51,597 nucleotides of DNA from the NCBI GenBank assembly GCA_030428695.1, contig JAUIEM010000005.1, forward strand, positions 1 through 51,597. The letters run 5' to 3'. Numbering within the stretch: position 1 is the stretch's first letter; the number at the start of each line of letters is the position of its first letter. The notes under the pieces were generated by a model. The model did not search any database, was not told where the DNA came from, and worked only from the letters and a program-made list of their open reading frames with translations. Made by a program: the position numbers and the translations under genes. This document shows positions 35,470 to 42,944 of the stretch, piece by piece. This stretch comes from a bacterium. Its GTDB lineage: Bacteria; Planctomycetota; J058; JAJDCP01.

Positions 35470-37653
35470 ATGGCGCGGATCGCGATGCTCGTCCAGGTGT
35501 TCCTCCTCGCCGGACCCCTCGCCGCGGAAGACTGGGTGTTCCGGCGGGATGCGACGCCGCTCCCCGCCGACGGCGCGCGGGGTCGGATCGAGGCCGACGG
35601 CGAGCGTTGGTTCCACTTCGCCCCCGCGGGCGAGGGGCGGGTGCTGGTCAACCTCGACGCGGCGACCGACCTCGACCTCGAGCTCTACAGCGGGGACGGC
35701 CAGCTGCTCGCCCAGTCGCTCTCCCTCACGGGCAACGAACGGGCGCTGGTCGACACCCGCCAGGCCCGCCACCTGCTCGCCCGGGTGGTCGCCCGCGGCG
35801 CGGGCGGAGAGCTCGCGCTGCGGGCACGGCTGTACCCCGGCTTCCCCGCCCTGCCCTTCGACACCCCGATCGAGGCCAGCCTCGGGCCCGCCCACCGGCG
35901 GGACCTGTACCGCCTCGCCCTGGTGCGCGGCAACTTCGAGCTGGTCCTCGACGGGGTCGCTCCCGAGGCCGCGCTCCGCCTCGAGGTCTGGCGCGACGGG
36001 AGCCTGCGCGGTTCCCATCCCGCCCCCTGCCGGCTGCCCCTCGGCAGCGCCGGTCTCTCGGAGCTCGAGCTGCGCGTCCGGCTCGAGGGGGACCTGACCG
36101 GCACCGGCTACCGCCTGCGGCTGCTCGGACCCGACCCCCTGCCGCGGCTCGACGACGGCTGGCGCGCTCCCCTGGCCGCCGGCGGCAGCCGGGCCGGCTG
36201 GCTGCTCCCCCCGGGGCCGGTGCTGCTCGAGCTGCGCGGCCCGGGCGGCCTCTCCCTGCAGGCGGGCAGCGCGACCCGGCGCGAAGAGGCGCGCGCGGAG
36301 AAGCGGGCGCTGCTGCTCGCGGGGGCGGCGGGGGAGACCTTGTTCGTCGCGGTCGCGAGTGAGGCCGGGGGCGAGGCCGCCCTCGGCTGGCGGGCGCCGC
36401 GACGGGGCGACCCGCTGAGGGACGGGGGCGCGAGCGGAGGAGAGGGGTTGTGCGTGCTGCCGCTGTGGAGCTCCCGCGCGGGCGCCCTCGACGTCTCGCT
36501 CGAGGGCGACGGCGCGCTGCTCCTCTGCGACGCGCGCGGCCGGCCCCTGCTCGCCCCGGGGCGGAGGTTGCTCGCGCCCCTGCCCGCGGCCAGCGTGCTG
36601 CAGCTGGTGGTCGACGCGCCCCGCTGGACGCTGACCGCCCGGCGCGATCCCGCCCCGCCGCCGCTGCCGGAACGCTTCGCCGCCGGCCTCTACGCGCTCC
36701 CAGGGGAGGCGCGGGCCTGGGCGGTGGAAGCGGACACGGGGCTGACGGTGCTCGACGCCGGCGGGCGGCTGCGCGAGGGCTCCACGCTGCTGTTCCCTGC
36801 CGACGGTGCGCTGCTGCTGGCGAGCGCAGGTCCCGGCCGCGCCCGCAGCCTGCCGGCGCGCTGGACCGCGGCGGGGACGGAGGCCGCGGAGATGTGGGGC
36901 GTCTTCGTCGGGATCGGCGCCTACACCCGGCTCGGGCCCCTGCGCTACGCCCCCGCGGACGCCTTCGCGGTCGCGGAGGCCCTGCGCGCGGGAGGCCGGC
37001 TCGCCCCGGAGCGATGCGTCGTGCTGCTCGACGAGGCCGCCACCCTCCCCGCCCTGCGCGCGACGTTGGCCGACCTCGCCACGCGCGCCGGGCCGGAGGA
37101 TGTGTGCGTGCTGTTCTTCAGCGGGCACGGGCTGGTGCTCCCCGACCGCGACGGCGACGAGGCCGACGGGCTCGACGAGGCGCTCGCCCTGGTCGCGAGC
37201 GACGGCAGCCGCGACACCCTCAGCGACGACCTGCTCGCGCGCTGGCTCGAGGCCCTGCCGGGACGGCTGGCGATCTTCCTCGACGCCTGCTACTCCGGAG
37301 GCTTCGCGGAAGACCTGCGCAGCGCCGGACGCTTCGCGCTGTTCAGCTCCGGCGAGGACCAGCTCAGTCGCGAGGGCGAGGGCTTCGCCGCCGGCCTGCT
37401 CAGCCACCTGCTCGTCGAGGGCCTGGGGGGACGGGCGGAGTCCGATGGGGACGGCCAGGTCTCCGCCGCCGAGCTCGAGGCCTGGGTGCTCGACACCCTG
37501 CCGCGCAGCTGCCCGGGCTGCGACGCCCCTTCGCCGCTGCCCGCGACCGCGTGTACGGCGTGCGGGGTGCCCTTCCGCGGACGCTTCCAGCGGCAGCGCG
37601 CCGTCGCCTTGCGGGATCTCGGCGAAGTCCTCATACTGGGCGCCTCACGCTGA
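35470..37653 (+). CDS. Secreted caspase-like (C14) peptidase with C-terminal zinc ribbon
   Basis: A 727-residue protein with a signal peptide (ARIAMLVQVFLLAGPLAAE). Residues 20-470 are beta-rich and resemble repeated PPC-like sandwich domains, with no enzymatic motif. The caspase domain follows: WGVFVGIGAYTRLGPLRYAPADA, then FFSGHG with His553 and LDACYSGG with Cys607, the catalytic dyad. SDGDGQVSAAEL resembles a calcium-binding loop. A four-cysteine zinc ribbon (CPGC ... CTAC) lies near the end. Start ATG 35470 has GGAGGAG upstream. Bacterial caspase-like enzymes (metacaspase/orthocaspase group) cut after basic or acidic residues. A zinc ribbon after the peptidase is unusual for an exported protein. 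The gene is followed 22 bp later by a small secreted protein. Confidence 0.88.
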   Translation: MARIAMLVQVFLLAGPLAAEDWVFRRDATPLPADGARGRIEADGERWFHFAPAGEGRVLVNLDAATDLDLELYSGDGQLLAQSLSLTGNERALVDTRQARHLLARVVARGAGGELALRARLYPGFPALPFDTPIEASLGPAHRRDLYRLALVRGNFELVLDGVAPEAALRLEVWRDGSLRGSHPAPCRLPLGSAGLSELELRVRLEGDLTGTGYRLRLLGPDPLPRLDDGWRAPLAAGGSRAGWLLPPGPVLLELRGPGGLSLQAGSATRREEARAEKRALLLAGAAGETLFVAVASEAGGEAALGWRAPRRGDPLRDGGASGGEGLCVLPLWSSRAGALDVSLEGDGALLLCDARGRPLLAPGRRLLAPLPAASVLQLVVDAPRWTLTARRDPAPPPLPERFAAGLYALPGEARAWAVEADTGLTVLDAGGRLREGSTLLFPADGALLLASAGPGRARSLPARWTAAGTEAAEMWGVFVGIGAYTRLGPLRYAPADAFAVAEALRAGGRLAPERCVVLLDEAATLPALRATLADLATRAGPEDVCVLFFSGHGLVLPDRDGDEADGLDEALALVASDGSRDTLSDDLLARWLEALPGRLAIFLDACYSGGFAEDLRSAGRFALFSSGEDQLSREGEGFAAGLLSHLLVEGLGGRAESDGDGQVSAAELEAWVLDTLPRSCPGCDAPSPLPATACTACGVPFRGRFQRQRAVALRDLGEVLILGASR

Positions 37654-37675
37654 GCTGTTGTTCCGGAGGTTCCCC

Positions 37676-38065
37676 GTGGCGCGACTGCCGACCCTGTGTG
37701 TGCTGCTCTGTCTGAGCTCCCTGGCCGTGGCCGATCTGCCCGACTTCACCCTGCGTTTCGAGAAGCTGAAGCTGCCGCGCGTCGAGGACGTGCTGGTCCG
37801 CCAGGCCGCCTTCGAGGACGTGGTCGACAGCCTGCGGGACGGCTACGAGGCCCTGCGCGAGGGCGACCGCGCCGGGGCGCGGCTCGGCCTGGAGGACGCC
37901 CTCGACAGCGCCGCGGTGCTGGTCGCCCCGGTCGAGTGGGTGCCCTCCGAGGTCGCCATCGGCCACCGCGACGGAGCCTGGGGCCTGCAGCTGCAGTGGG
38001 GGGAGATGTTCCTCGAGCTCGGCGACCCCTCGGTGTTCCTCGAGGCCGCCAACCTCTTCGGTTGA
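37676..38065 (+). CDS. Small secreted protein next to the caspase-like peptidase
   Basis: A 129-residue protein starting at GTG 37676, seven bases after GGAGGT. The N-terminus MARLPTLCVLLCLSSLAVA is a Sec signal peptide, cleavage before DLPDF. The mature 110 residues are helical and acidic (FEDVVDSLRDGYEALREGDRAGARLGLEDALDSAAVLV), followed by EWVPSEVAIGHRDGAW. No family recognised. Its place 22 bp after the peptidase gene suggests co-transcription, and it could be a substrate, inhibitor or chaperone of the peptidase; this is inference only. Confidence 0.7.
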   Translation: MARLPTLCVLLCLSSLAVADLPDFTLRFEKLKLPRVEDVLVRQAAFEDVVDSLRDGYEALREGDRAGARLGLEDALDSAAVLVAPVEWVPSEVAIGHRDGAWGLQLQWGEMFLELGDPSVFLEAANLFG

Positions 38066-38071
38066 GTCCGG

Positions 38072-39232
38072 CTACTCCGCGTCCCGCACGCGCTCCCACC
38101 AGGTCCAGCCGTGGTAGGCGTGGCAGGCGTCCCCGACCACGTCGTAGGCGAGCTGCCGCGAGCGCGGATCGGCGTAGCGCGCCGCCAGCCCGTCGAGCAG
38201 GCGCCGGGCGTCGAGCTTCCCGACCGCCGCCTCGAGCCCGGCCAGGGCCTGCGCGGCGGGGCTGGCGGCCTGCTCGCGGGAGAGCAGCCCGTCCTCGACC
38301 AGCTGGGCGACGGTCTCCAGCCAGTGCCCGTAGAACTTCAGCTCCTGGACGTCGAGGGCCGCGCCCCAGTCCGCCCGGCTCATCCCGGGCGGCAGCTGGG
38401 AGTCGGCCACCTCCCGCCCCGCCTGGTACAGCGGCGGCTCGTGCTCGAGCCGGGCCTGCAACAGCTCCCACTGGCGCGCCGCCGGCGCCCGGAGGAGGCT
38501 GAGCAGCGCGGTGTCGGCGGGCCGCGCGAAGGCCCCCTGGATCCAGTGGAAGCCGCCGCAGGGGTGGGCGAAGATGCCGCGGTTGTCCTTCGTCAGCGCG
38601 CCCTTCTCCGCCGCCTCGGCGATGCGGTGCTGGGCCGCCAGCAGGCGCTCGAGCTCGCGGCCGAGGAAGTCCGCGCGGGAGCGCCCGTCCGGCAGGGGGC
38701 CCGTGCCCTGGGCGAGCAGGTACAGCGTCCAGCCCGACTCCGCGAGGTAGGCCTCGGAGTCGAGGTCGGTCCGGGCCAGGGCGGCGGCCTGCAGCTCCTC
38801 GATGGTGATCGGGCCCCGGGCCGTCGGCAGGGCGGTGAAACCCGGCAGGCCGATGCGGTGCAGCACGCAGGCGGTCATGTTGCGGTGGGCATCCGCCCGC
38901 TGGTCGGCGACGCCCTTGGGCACGAAGGGGCGGCCCTCGATGTCATAGGCGATCGAGGCCCCGAGGCTCTGCACCAGCGCCTCGTCCGGGCCGAGGGCGA
39001 GCAGCAGGTGGACCTTCACCCAGGGGTCCGGGAGCGCCCGGGCCTGGCCGACGAGGAAGCTGCGCAGACGACTCTTCGCATCCGGCGGCGGGGCGTCATC
39101 CCCGCAGCCCCCGAGCAGCGCCGCCAGCACCAACAAGAGCAGGGCTCTCCGCGCCACAGGGGAGCAGCGCAGAAGGTTCGATGTGCCCGAGATCTGCGGC
39201 AGCAGGAGTCCCGGTGAATCAGACGGGCTCAT
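38072..39232 (-). CDS. Lipoprotein of unknown function with a repeat-encoded N-terminus
   Basis: A 386-residue protein with a lipobox near residue 40 (LLVLAALLGGC). Residues 2-25 before it (SPSDSPGLLLPQISGTSNLL and RCSP) are translated from the 39162-39231 repeat. The mature part has Cys/His patterns (CGGFHWIQGAF; DACHAYHGWTWW) but no family I know. The start ATG 39232 overlaps the stop of the carbamoyltransferase-radical SAM gene by four bases (ATGA) and has AAGGAGAGG upstream, so translation is coupled. An in-frame GTG near 39157, just before the signal core (VARRALLLL), is an alternative start but has no ribosome site. Coupling suggests a common pathway, probably with a product acting at the membrane. 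Confidence 0.72.
   Translation of the reverse strand: MSPSDSPGLLLPQISGTSNLLRCSPVARRALLLLVLAALLGGCGDDAPPPDAKSRLRSFLVGQARALPDPWVKVHLLLALGPDEALVQSLGASIAYDIEGRPFVPKGVADQRADAHRNMTACVLHRIGLPGFTALPTARGPITIEELQAAALARTDLDSEAYLAESGWTLYLLAQGTGPLPDGRSRADFLGRELERLLAAQHRIAEAAEKGALTKDNRGIFAHPCGGFHWIQGAFARPADTALLSLLRAPAARQWELLQARLEHEPPLYQAGREVADSQLPPGMSRADWGAALDVQELKFYGHWLETVAQLVEDGLLSREQAASPAAQALAGLEAAVGKLDARRLLDGLAARYADPRSRQLAYDVVGDACHAYHGWTWWERVRDAE
39162..39231. repeat. Half copy of the palindromic element at 42740-42921
   Basis: A 70-bp segment that aligns with 42849-42930 at 65 of 70 positions, with a 12-base gap in this copy. The first 40 bases (39162-39201) have two mismatches and the last 30 have three. 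It corresponds to the right arm only; no left arm is visible within 180 bp upstream. In the minus strand it encodes the N-terminus of the lipoprotein. Confidence 0.8.
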
Positions 39233-41844
39233 CGCTTCCTCTCCTTCAGCAACGCGGCGTAGCGCGCCGCCAGCCCGGCGCGCTCGCGGTCGCGCCGCCC
39301 GGGCTCGGTGTCGTGGTCTTCGTCGTGCAGGCCGAGGAACAGCTCGACCTCCCGCGGCAGGGCCGCCGCGAGAGCGTCGAGGATCTGCCCGGTCCGCGCG
39401 GGCGCCAGGCGCGGATGCTCCGGGAAGCGCGCCCGACCCCGCGCGCTCGGGTAGTACGGGTGCAGGTTGAGGGCCAGGGGCAGGCCGCGGGCCGCGGCGA
39501 GGGTGTGCATCCAGCGCGCGGAGGCGACCGCGTCCGCGACCGGATCGGCCACTCCCGGCAGGCCGAGCACGAGGTTGACCGCCATCCCGAAGCTCCCCGC
39601 ACAGGCGGCGACCTCGTCGAAGGCGCGCTCGACCGCCCGGGCCGACATGCGCTTGGCGAGGAGCGTGACGCGGACGTGCTCGTCGGCGGTCTCGAGGCCG
39701 AGGATCGGCATCAGCCGTACGTCCTCGCGGCCGAGGGCCGCGCCCAGGGGCTCGAGCCACTTGCGGCGGATGAAGCCCTCGCGGCTGTCGAGGGAGACGT
39801 GCCGCAGGCGCGGCAGGCCGCGCGCGAAGCGCAGCACCTCGGCGAGCACGGCGGGCGCGAGCTCCTTGGGGTTGAGCACCGAGCCGGAGTTGTAGATGAC
39901 CAGGTGGGCGAGCTGTTCCCACTCCTGCTGGTAGTACGCGCGGAACCAGGTCAGCCGCGCGAGGTTGTCCGCGTCCGCCAGAGCCCCGCCCTCCCCCGCG
40001 CCGATGTCGCAGTGCCAGCACTCGCCCTTCTCGTAGTACGGGCACACGCCGTCCGACGCCTGGTTCCCGAAGACCAGCGCGAGACGCCGCCCGGCGGGAT
40101 CGGCGACCGGCGCGAAGCGCTGCGGCGGGGGCGGGATGCTGCGGTCGCGCGGGCGGTCGACCCGCAGGTCGCCGAGGTAGAGCACGTCGAGGCGGGTCGC
40201 GAAGAAGGTCTCGAGGGCGTCCTCGGGGCTGCACACGATCGGCTCGGTGTCGTTGAAGGAGGTGTTGAGCACCAGCGGCACGCCGGTCTTCGCGGCGAAC
40301 AGCGTCAACAAGCGGTGCAGCACCGGCTGCGCGCTCTTCCGCACCGCCTGGATCCGGCAGCTGCCGTCGGCGTGCACCAGAGCGGGAATCAGCCCACGCT
40401 TCTCCGGCCGCACCGGGAAGACGAGCAGCATCTGCAGGTAGCCCGCGCTGTTGCGTCCCGCGGGCAGCTCGAACCAGTCGTCGAGCGCCTCCTCGAGGAT
40501 GCAGCAGGCGAAGGGCCGGAACGGCTCCCGGTGCTTGATCTTGCGGTTGAGCACCTCGCGGGTGTCCCGGTGGCGGGGATCGGCGAGGATCGAGCGCGCC
40601 CCGAGCGCCCGCGGCCCGAGCTCCATGCGGCCGCGGAACCAGCCGACCAGACGCCCCCGCGCGAGCTCCTCCGCCGCGTCCGCCGCCGCGTCGACGGCGC
40701 GCACCCGGGGGTAGGGCCCGAGCACCTCACGGACGGCGGGCTCCGGGAACTCCGGCCCGAGCAGGGGCAGGACCGTCGGCGCCCAGCGCTCCAGCTCCCC
40801 GGCCCGGGCCGCGAGCAGCCAGGCCGCTCCGAGGGCCGTGCCCGCGTCGTTGGCCGCCGGCTGGACGGTCAGACCGGCGAAGGGCCCCTCGGCGAGCAGC
40901 CGGCCGTTGGCGACGCAGTTCAGGGCGACCCCCCCGGCGTAGGCGAGGTGCGCGTGGCCGGTCCGCGCGTAGAGGTCGCGGGCGATGTGCAGGAGCAGCG
41001 CCTCGGTGCGCTCCTGCAGGGCCGCGGCGACGTCGAAGAAGCGCGGCGCGAGCGCTTCCCCGGGGAGCCGGGCCGGGCCGCCGAGGAGGGCCTCGAGGTC
41101 GGCGAGCGCGGGGTCGCGCAGGCGCACTGCGCGGGCGAGGCGGAAGCTGCCCTCCGGGCCGCAGGCGAGGAGCTCTTCGAAGGCCGCGCGGAAGGTCTCC
41201 GGGCAGCCGTGGGCCGCCATCCCCATCACCTTCGCCGCGTCGTACTCGCTCATCCCGCAGTAGCGCGCGATCCGTTCCCACAGTAGCCCGATCGAGTCCG
41301 GGTAGGCCGCGCCCCCGAGCCGCCGCAGCCGGCCGCCTTCCCCGACCCCGATCCAGGTCGTGTCGCGCTCGGCGATGCCGTCGATGACCAGCACCGCCGC
41401 CTCGCGCTCCGGGCAGGCGTAGTAGGCGCTGGCGGCGTGGCACAGGTGGTGGGGCAGGAAGGTGACCGGCGTCGCGCGTCCGAGTCCCTCCTCCACCGCC
41501 TTCGGAAAGGCCTCGAGCGCCGCGACGAAGCGCCGCTCCCCCGCCTCGCTGCCCCAGCTCCCCGGCTCGACCGGGCCGTCATCGAGGCCGATGTTGGCGA
41601 GCCGTCGACGGGGCAGGAAGCTGTAGCCGACCGCGTCGACGTCGGCGGCCCGCAGGCCGGCGCTCGCCAGCACCGTGCGCACCGCGGCCGCCGGCCACAG
41701 GGCGCCGCCGTCGACCGTCGCGGGCTTGGCGTGCTTGATCCGGTTCAGCCGCTCTTCCTCGCAGGCAGCGACCAGCCGTCCGTCAACGACCAGGGCCGCG
41801 GCGGATTCGTGGTAGGCGGAGTTGACGCCGAGGAAGACCCCCAC
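39229..41844 (-). CDS. Carbamoyltransferase (NodU/CmcH family) fused to a radical SAM domain
   Basis: An 871-residue fusion. Residues 1-560 are a complete NodU/CmcH-type O-carbamoyltransferase: LGVNSAYHESAAALV, HHLCHAASAYY, IDGIAERDTTW, AYAGGVALNCVANG, GRMELGPRALGARSILADPR, LNRKIKHREPFRPFA and LNTSFNDTEPIVC. Residues 565-871 are a radical SAM domain with Cys601, Cys609 and Cys612 (Cx7Cx2C, with sequence CPYYEKGECWHC), a spacing seen in TIGR01210/RaSEA-like enzymes rather than the common Cx3Cx2C; the HVSLDSREGFIRRKW stretch follows. NodU-type enzymes transfer a carbamoyl group from carbamoyl phosphate via a carbamoyladenylate to a hydroxyl of a natural product or glycan. GTG 41844 has GGAGG seven bases before it; that site belongs to the mobile element at 41849. 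I do not know a characterised fusion of this kind. Confidence 0.88.
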   Translation of the reverse strand: MGVFLGVNSAYHESAAALVVDGRLVAACEEERLNRIKHAKPATVDGGALWPAAAVRTVLASAGLRAADVDAVGYSFLPRRRLANIGLDDGPVEPGSWGSEAGERRFVAALEAFPKAVEEGLGRATPVTFLPHHLCHAASAYYACPEREAAVLVIDGIAERDTTWIGVGEGGRLRRLGGAAYPDSIGLLWERIARYCGMSEYDAAKVMGMAAHGCPETFRAAFEELLACGPEGSFRLARAVRLRDPALADLEALLGGPARLPGEALAPRFFDVAAALQERTEALLLHIARDLYARTGHAHLAYAGGVALNCVANGRLLAEGPFAGLTVQPAANDAGTALGAAWLLAARAGELERWAPTVLPLLGPEFPEPAVREVLGPYPRVRAVDAAADAAEELARGRLVGWFRGRMELGPRALGARSILADPRHRDTREVLNRKIKHREPFRPFACCILEEALDDWFELPAGRNSAGYLQMLLVFPVRPEKRGLIPALVHADGSCRIQAVRKSAQPVLHRLLTLFAAKTGVPLVLNTSFNDTEPIVCSPEDALETFFATRLDVLYLGDLRVDRPRDRSIPPPPQRFAPVADPAGRRLALVFGNQASDGVCPYYEKGECWHCDIGAGEGGALADADNLARLTWFRAYYQQEWEQLAHLVIYNSGSVLNPKELAPAVLAEVLRFARGLPRLRHVSLDSREGFIRRKWLEPLGAALGREDVRLMPILGLETADEHVRVTLLAKRMSARAVERAFDEVAACAGSFGMAVNLVLGLPGVADPVADAVASARWMHTLAAARGLPLALNLHPYYPSARGRARFPEHPRLAPARTGQILDALAAALPREVELFLGLHDEDHDTEPGRRDRERAGLAARYAALLKERKR

Positions 41845-41848
41845 TTAC

Positions 41849-42001
41849 TGACCTCCGCATAAGTTCTGTCCCGGGCGTGGTTTTCGGCCAACGACGGGAG
41901 GGGGTGAACCCCTCCCCTACCTCGGTGTGTACGTTCTTTCCGGGGGTAGGGGCGGGGTTACCCCCGCCCGCCGGACCGGGACAGAACTCACGCTGAGGTC
42001 A
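41849..42001. mobile_element. 153-bp palindromic element with 26-bp terminal inverted repeats (MITE-like)
   Basis: The ends 41849-41874 and 41976-42001 are inverted copies with three mismatches in 26 (outer part TGACCTC, inner part AGTTCTGTCCCGG). Inside, two hairpins stand side by side: 41896-41903 with 41909-41916 (GGGAGGGG stem) and 41950-41957 with 41961-41969 (one bulge). Left and right halves also match each other (GGTAGGGG core), so the whole is one imperfect palindrome. It encodes no protein. The right end supplies the TGA stop of the PLD-like gene (41999-42001). The left end, read outward, is GCGGAGGTCA, which provides the Shine-Dalgarno of the gene starting at 41844. No target-site duplication is visible. 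Confidence 0.8.
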
Positions 42002-42682
42002 ATTGCGGAAGCTCTCCCACAGCCGCTCGAACTCCTCGCGGAAGGCGCCGACCAGCTTCGGATCGGAGGCGATCACGATGTTCTCGCGGTTCTCCCGGTA
42101 GGCGCTGCGGGTCCAGTTGTAGCTGCCGTTGAGCAGCTCCTTGCCGTCGCGGATCGCGAACTTGTGGTGCATGTGGCTCGGGCTCTGGTCGAAGCGCACC
42201 TCGACGCCGTGGTCGGCGAGGCGGAAGGTGTCCGAGCCGCGGTCGTGGGCCTTGTCGTCGTCGCTGATCACGCGCAGCGCGACGCCGCGCTTTGCCGCCG
42301 CGACCAGGGCTCGGGCGACCGCGTCGTCGGTGATGGTGAAGACGCACACGTCGAGGCTCTGCCGGGCGCCGCTCAGGAAGCCGAGCAGCATCTGCCGGCC
42401 CGCCTCGCCGGGGAAGAAGGCGGTGCTGACGGCGGCCTCTGCGGACGCCCCCTTCGGCACCAGCACCTCGATCGCGTCTTCGAGGTACTCGACGAGCTTG
42501 CGGTTCTCCTCGCCTTCGAGGTGGTTGTAGACGAAGGCGACGAGGTCCTTGCGCATGCTGCGCAGCTCCTTGCGGCTCTTACCTTCGGCGAGGCTCTGCA
42601 GGCATTTGCGCTCGTTGCGGCTCAGGCGCAGGTCATCGCTGGTCTTGTCGAGGAAGTCCTTCCAATTTTCGCGCGGCATCAT
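41999..42682 (-). CDS. PLD-like phosphodiesterase (single HKD motif)
   Basis: A 227-residue protein. Residues 90-227 form a phospholipase D-like domain: ARQSLDVCVFTITDDAVARAL, VALRVISDDDKAHD, and the HKD motif HHKFAIRD (H-x-K-x4-D) followed by LLNGSYNWTRSA. A single HKD is typical of Nuc, PLD6/Zucchini and related nucleases and lipases that dimerise. The first 90 residues are a charged helical domain (MMPRENWKDFLDKTSDDLRL, RKELRSMRKDLVAFVYNH) not usual for this family. No signal peptide. The stop codon TGA belongs to the terminal repeat of the neighbouring element, so the last codons could be altered by insertion. The product could be a nuclease or cardiolipin hydrolase. Confidence 0.85.
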   Translation of the reverse strand: MMPRENWKDFLDKTSDDLRLSRNERKCLQSLAEGKSRKELRSMRKDLVAFVYNHLEGEENRKLVEYLEDAIEVLVPKGASAEAAVSTAFFPGEAGRQMLLGFLSGARQSLDVCVFTITDDAVARALVAAAKRGVALRVISDDDKAHDRGSDTFRLADHGVEVRFDQSPSHMHHKFAIRDGKELLNGSYNWTRSAYRENRENIVIASDPKLVGAFREEFERLWESFRN

Positions 42683-42739
42683 GTGTCTCCAGTCGATGGA
42701 GATGGTAGCTTGGGAGCTCCGCGCCGAAAGTCAACCCGG

Positions 42740-42921
42740 CTGATGCACCGGGATTTGGTCGCGAGGGACCGGAGGCCGCTTGAGATCGGGTGCTTCGAGT
42801 CTTCGAGCAGCGGAGCCGTTTGTCATCGCTGGCACACCGTCCCAAGGTGAGCAGCGCAGAAGGCTCGAAGTGCCCGAGATCTGCGGCATCCGGGTCCGTA
42901 GCAGGAATCCCGGTGCATCAG
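42740..42921. mobile_element. 182-bp palindromic element with perfect 16-bp terminal repeats
   Basis: CTGATGCACCGGGATT (42740-42755) is matched exactly by its reverse complement at 42906-42921. The arms continue to match imperfectly inward (GGCCGCTTGAGATC against GCCGCAGATCTC; CTTCGAGTCTTC against CTTCGAGCCTTC), giving an imperfect hairpin of about 65 bp per arm and a loop of about 45 bp. It encodes no protein. The right arm recurs at 39162-39231 at 93% identity. It lies between the divergent PLD-like and RNase HII-like genes, ending 23 bp before the GTG start of the latter. Confidence 0.75.
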
Positions 42922-42944
42922 ACGGGGTCAAGCGGAGGAGACGG

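Noticed and set aside
41849..42001. Whether the palindromic element is a tRNA, riboswitch or transposon with its own gene.
   Set aside because: There is no cloverleaf with anticodon, no known riboswitch core and no ORF of useful length inside.
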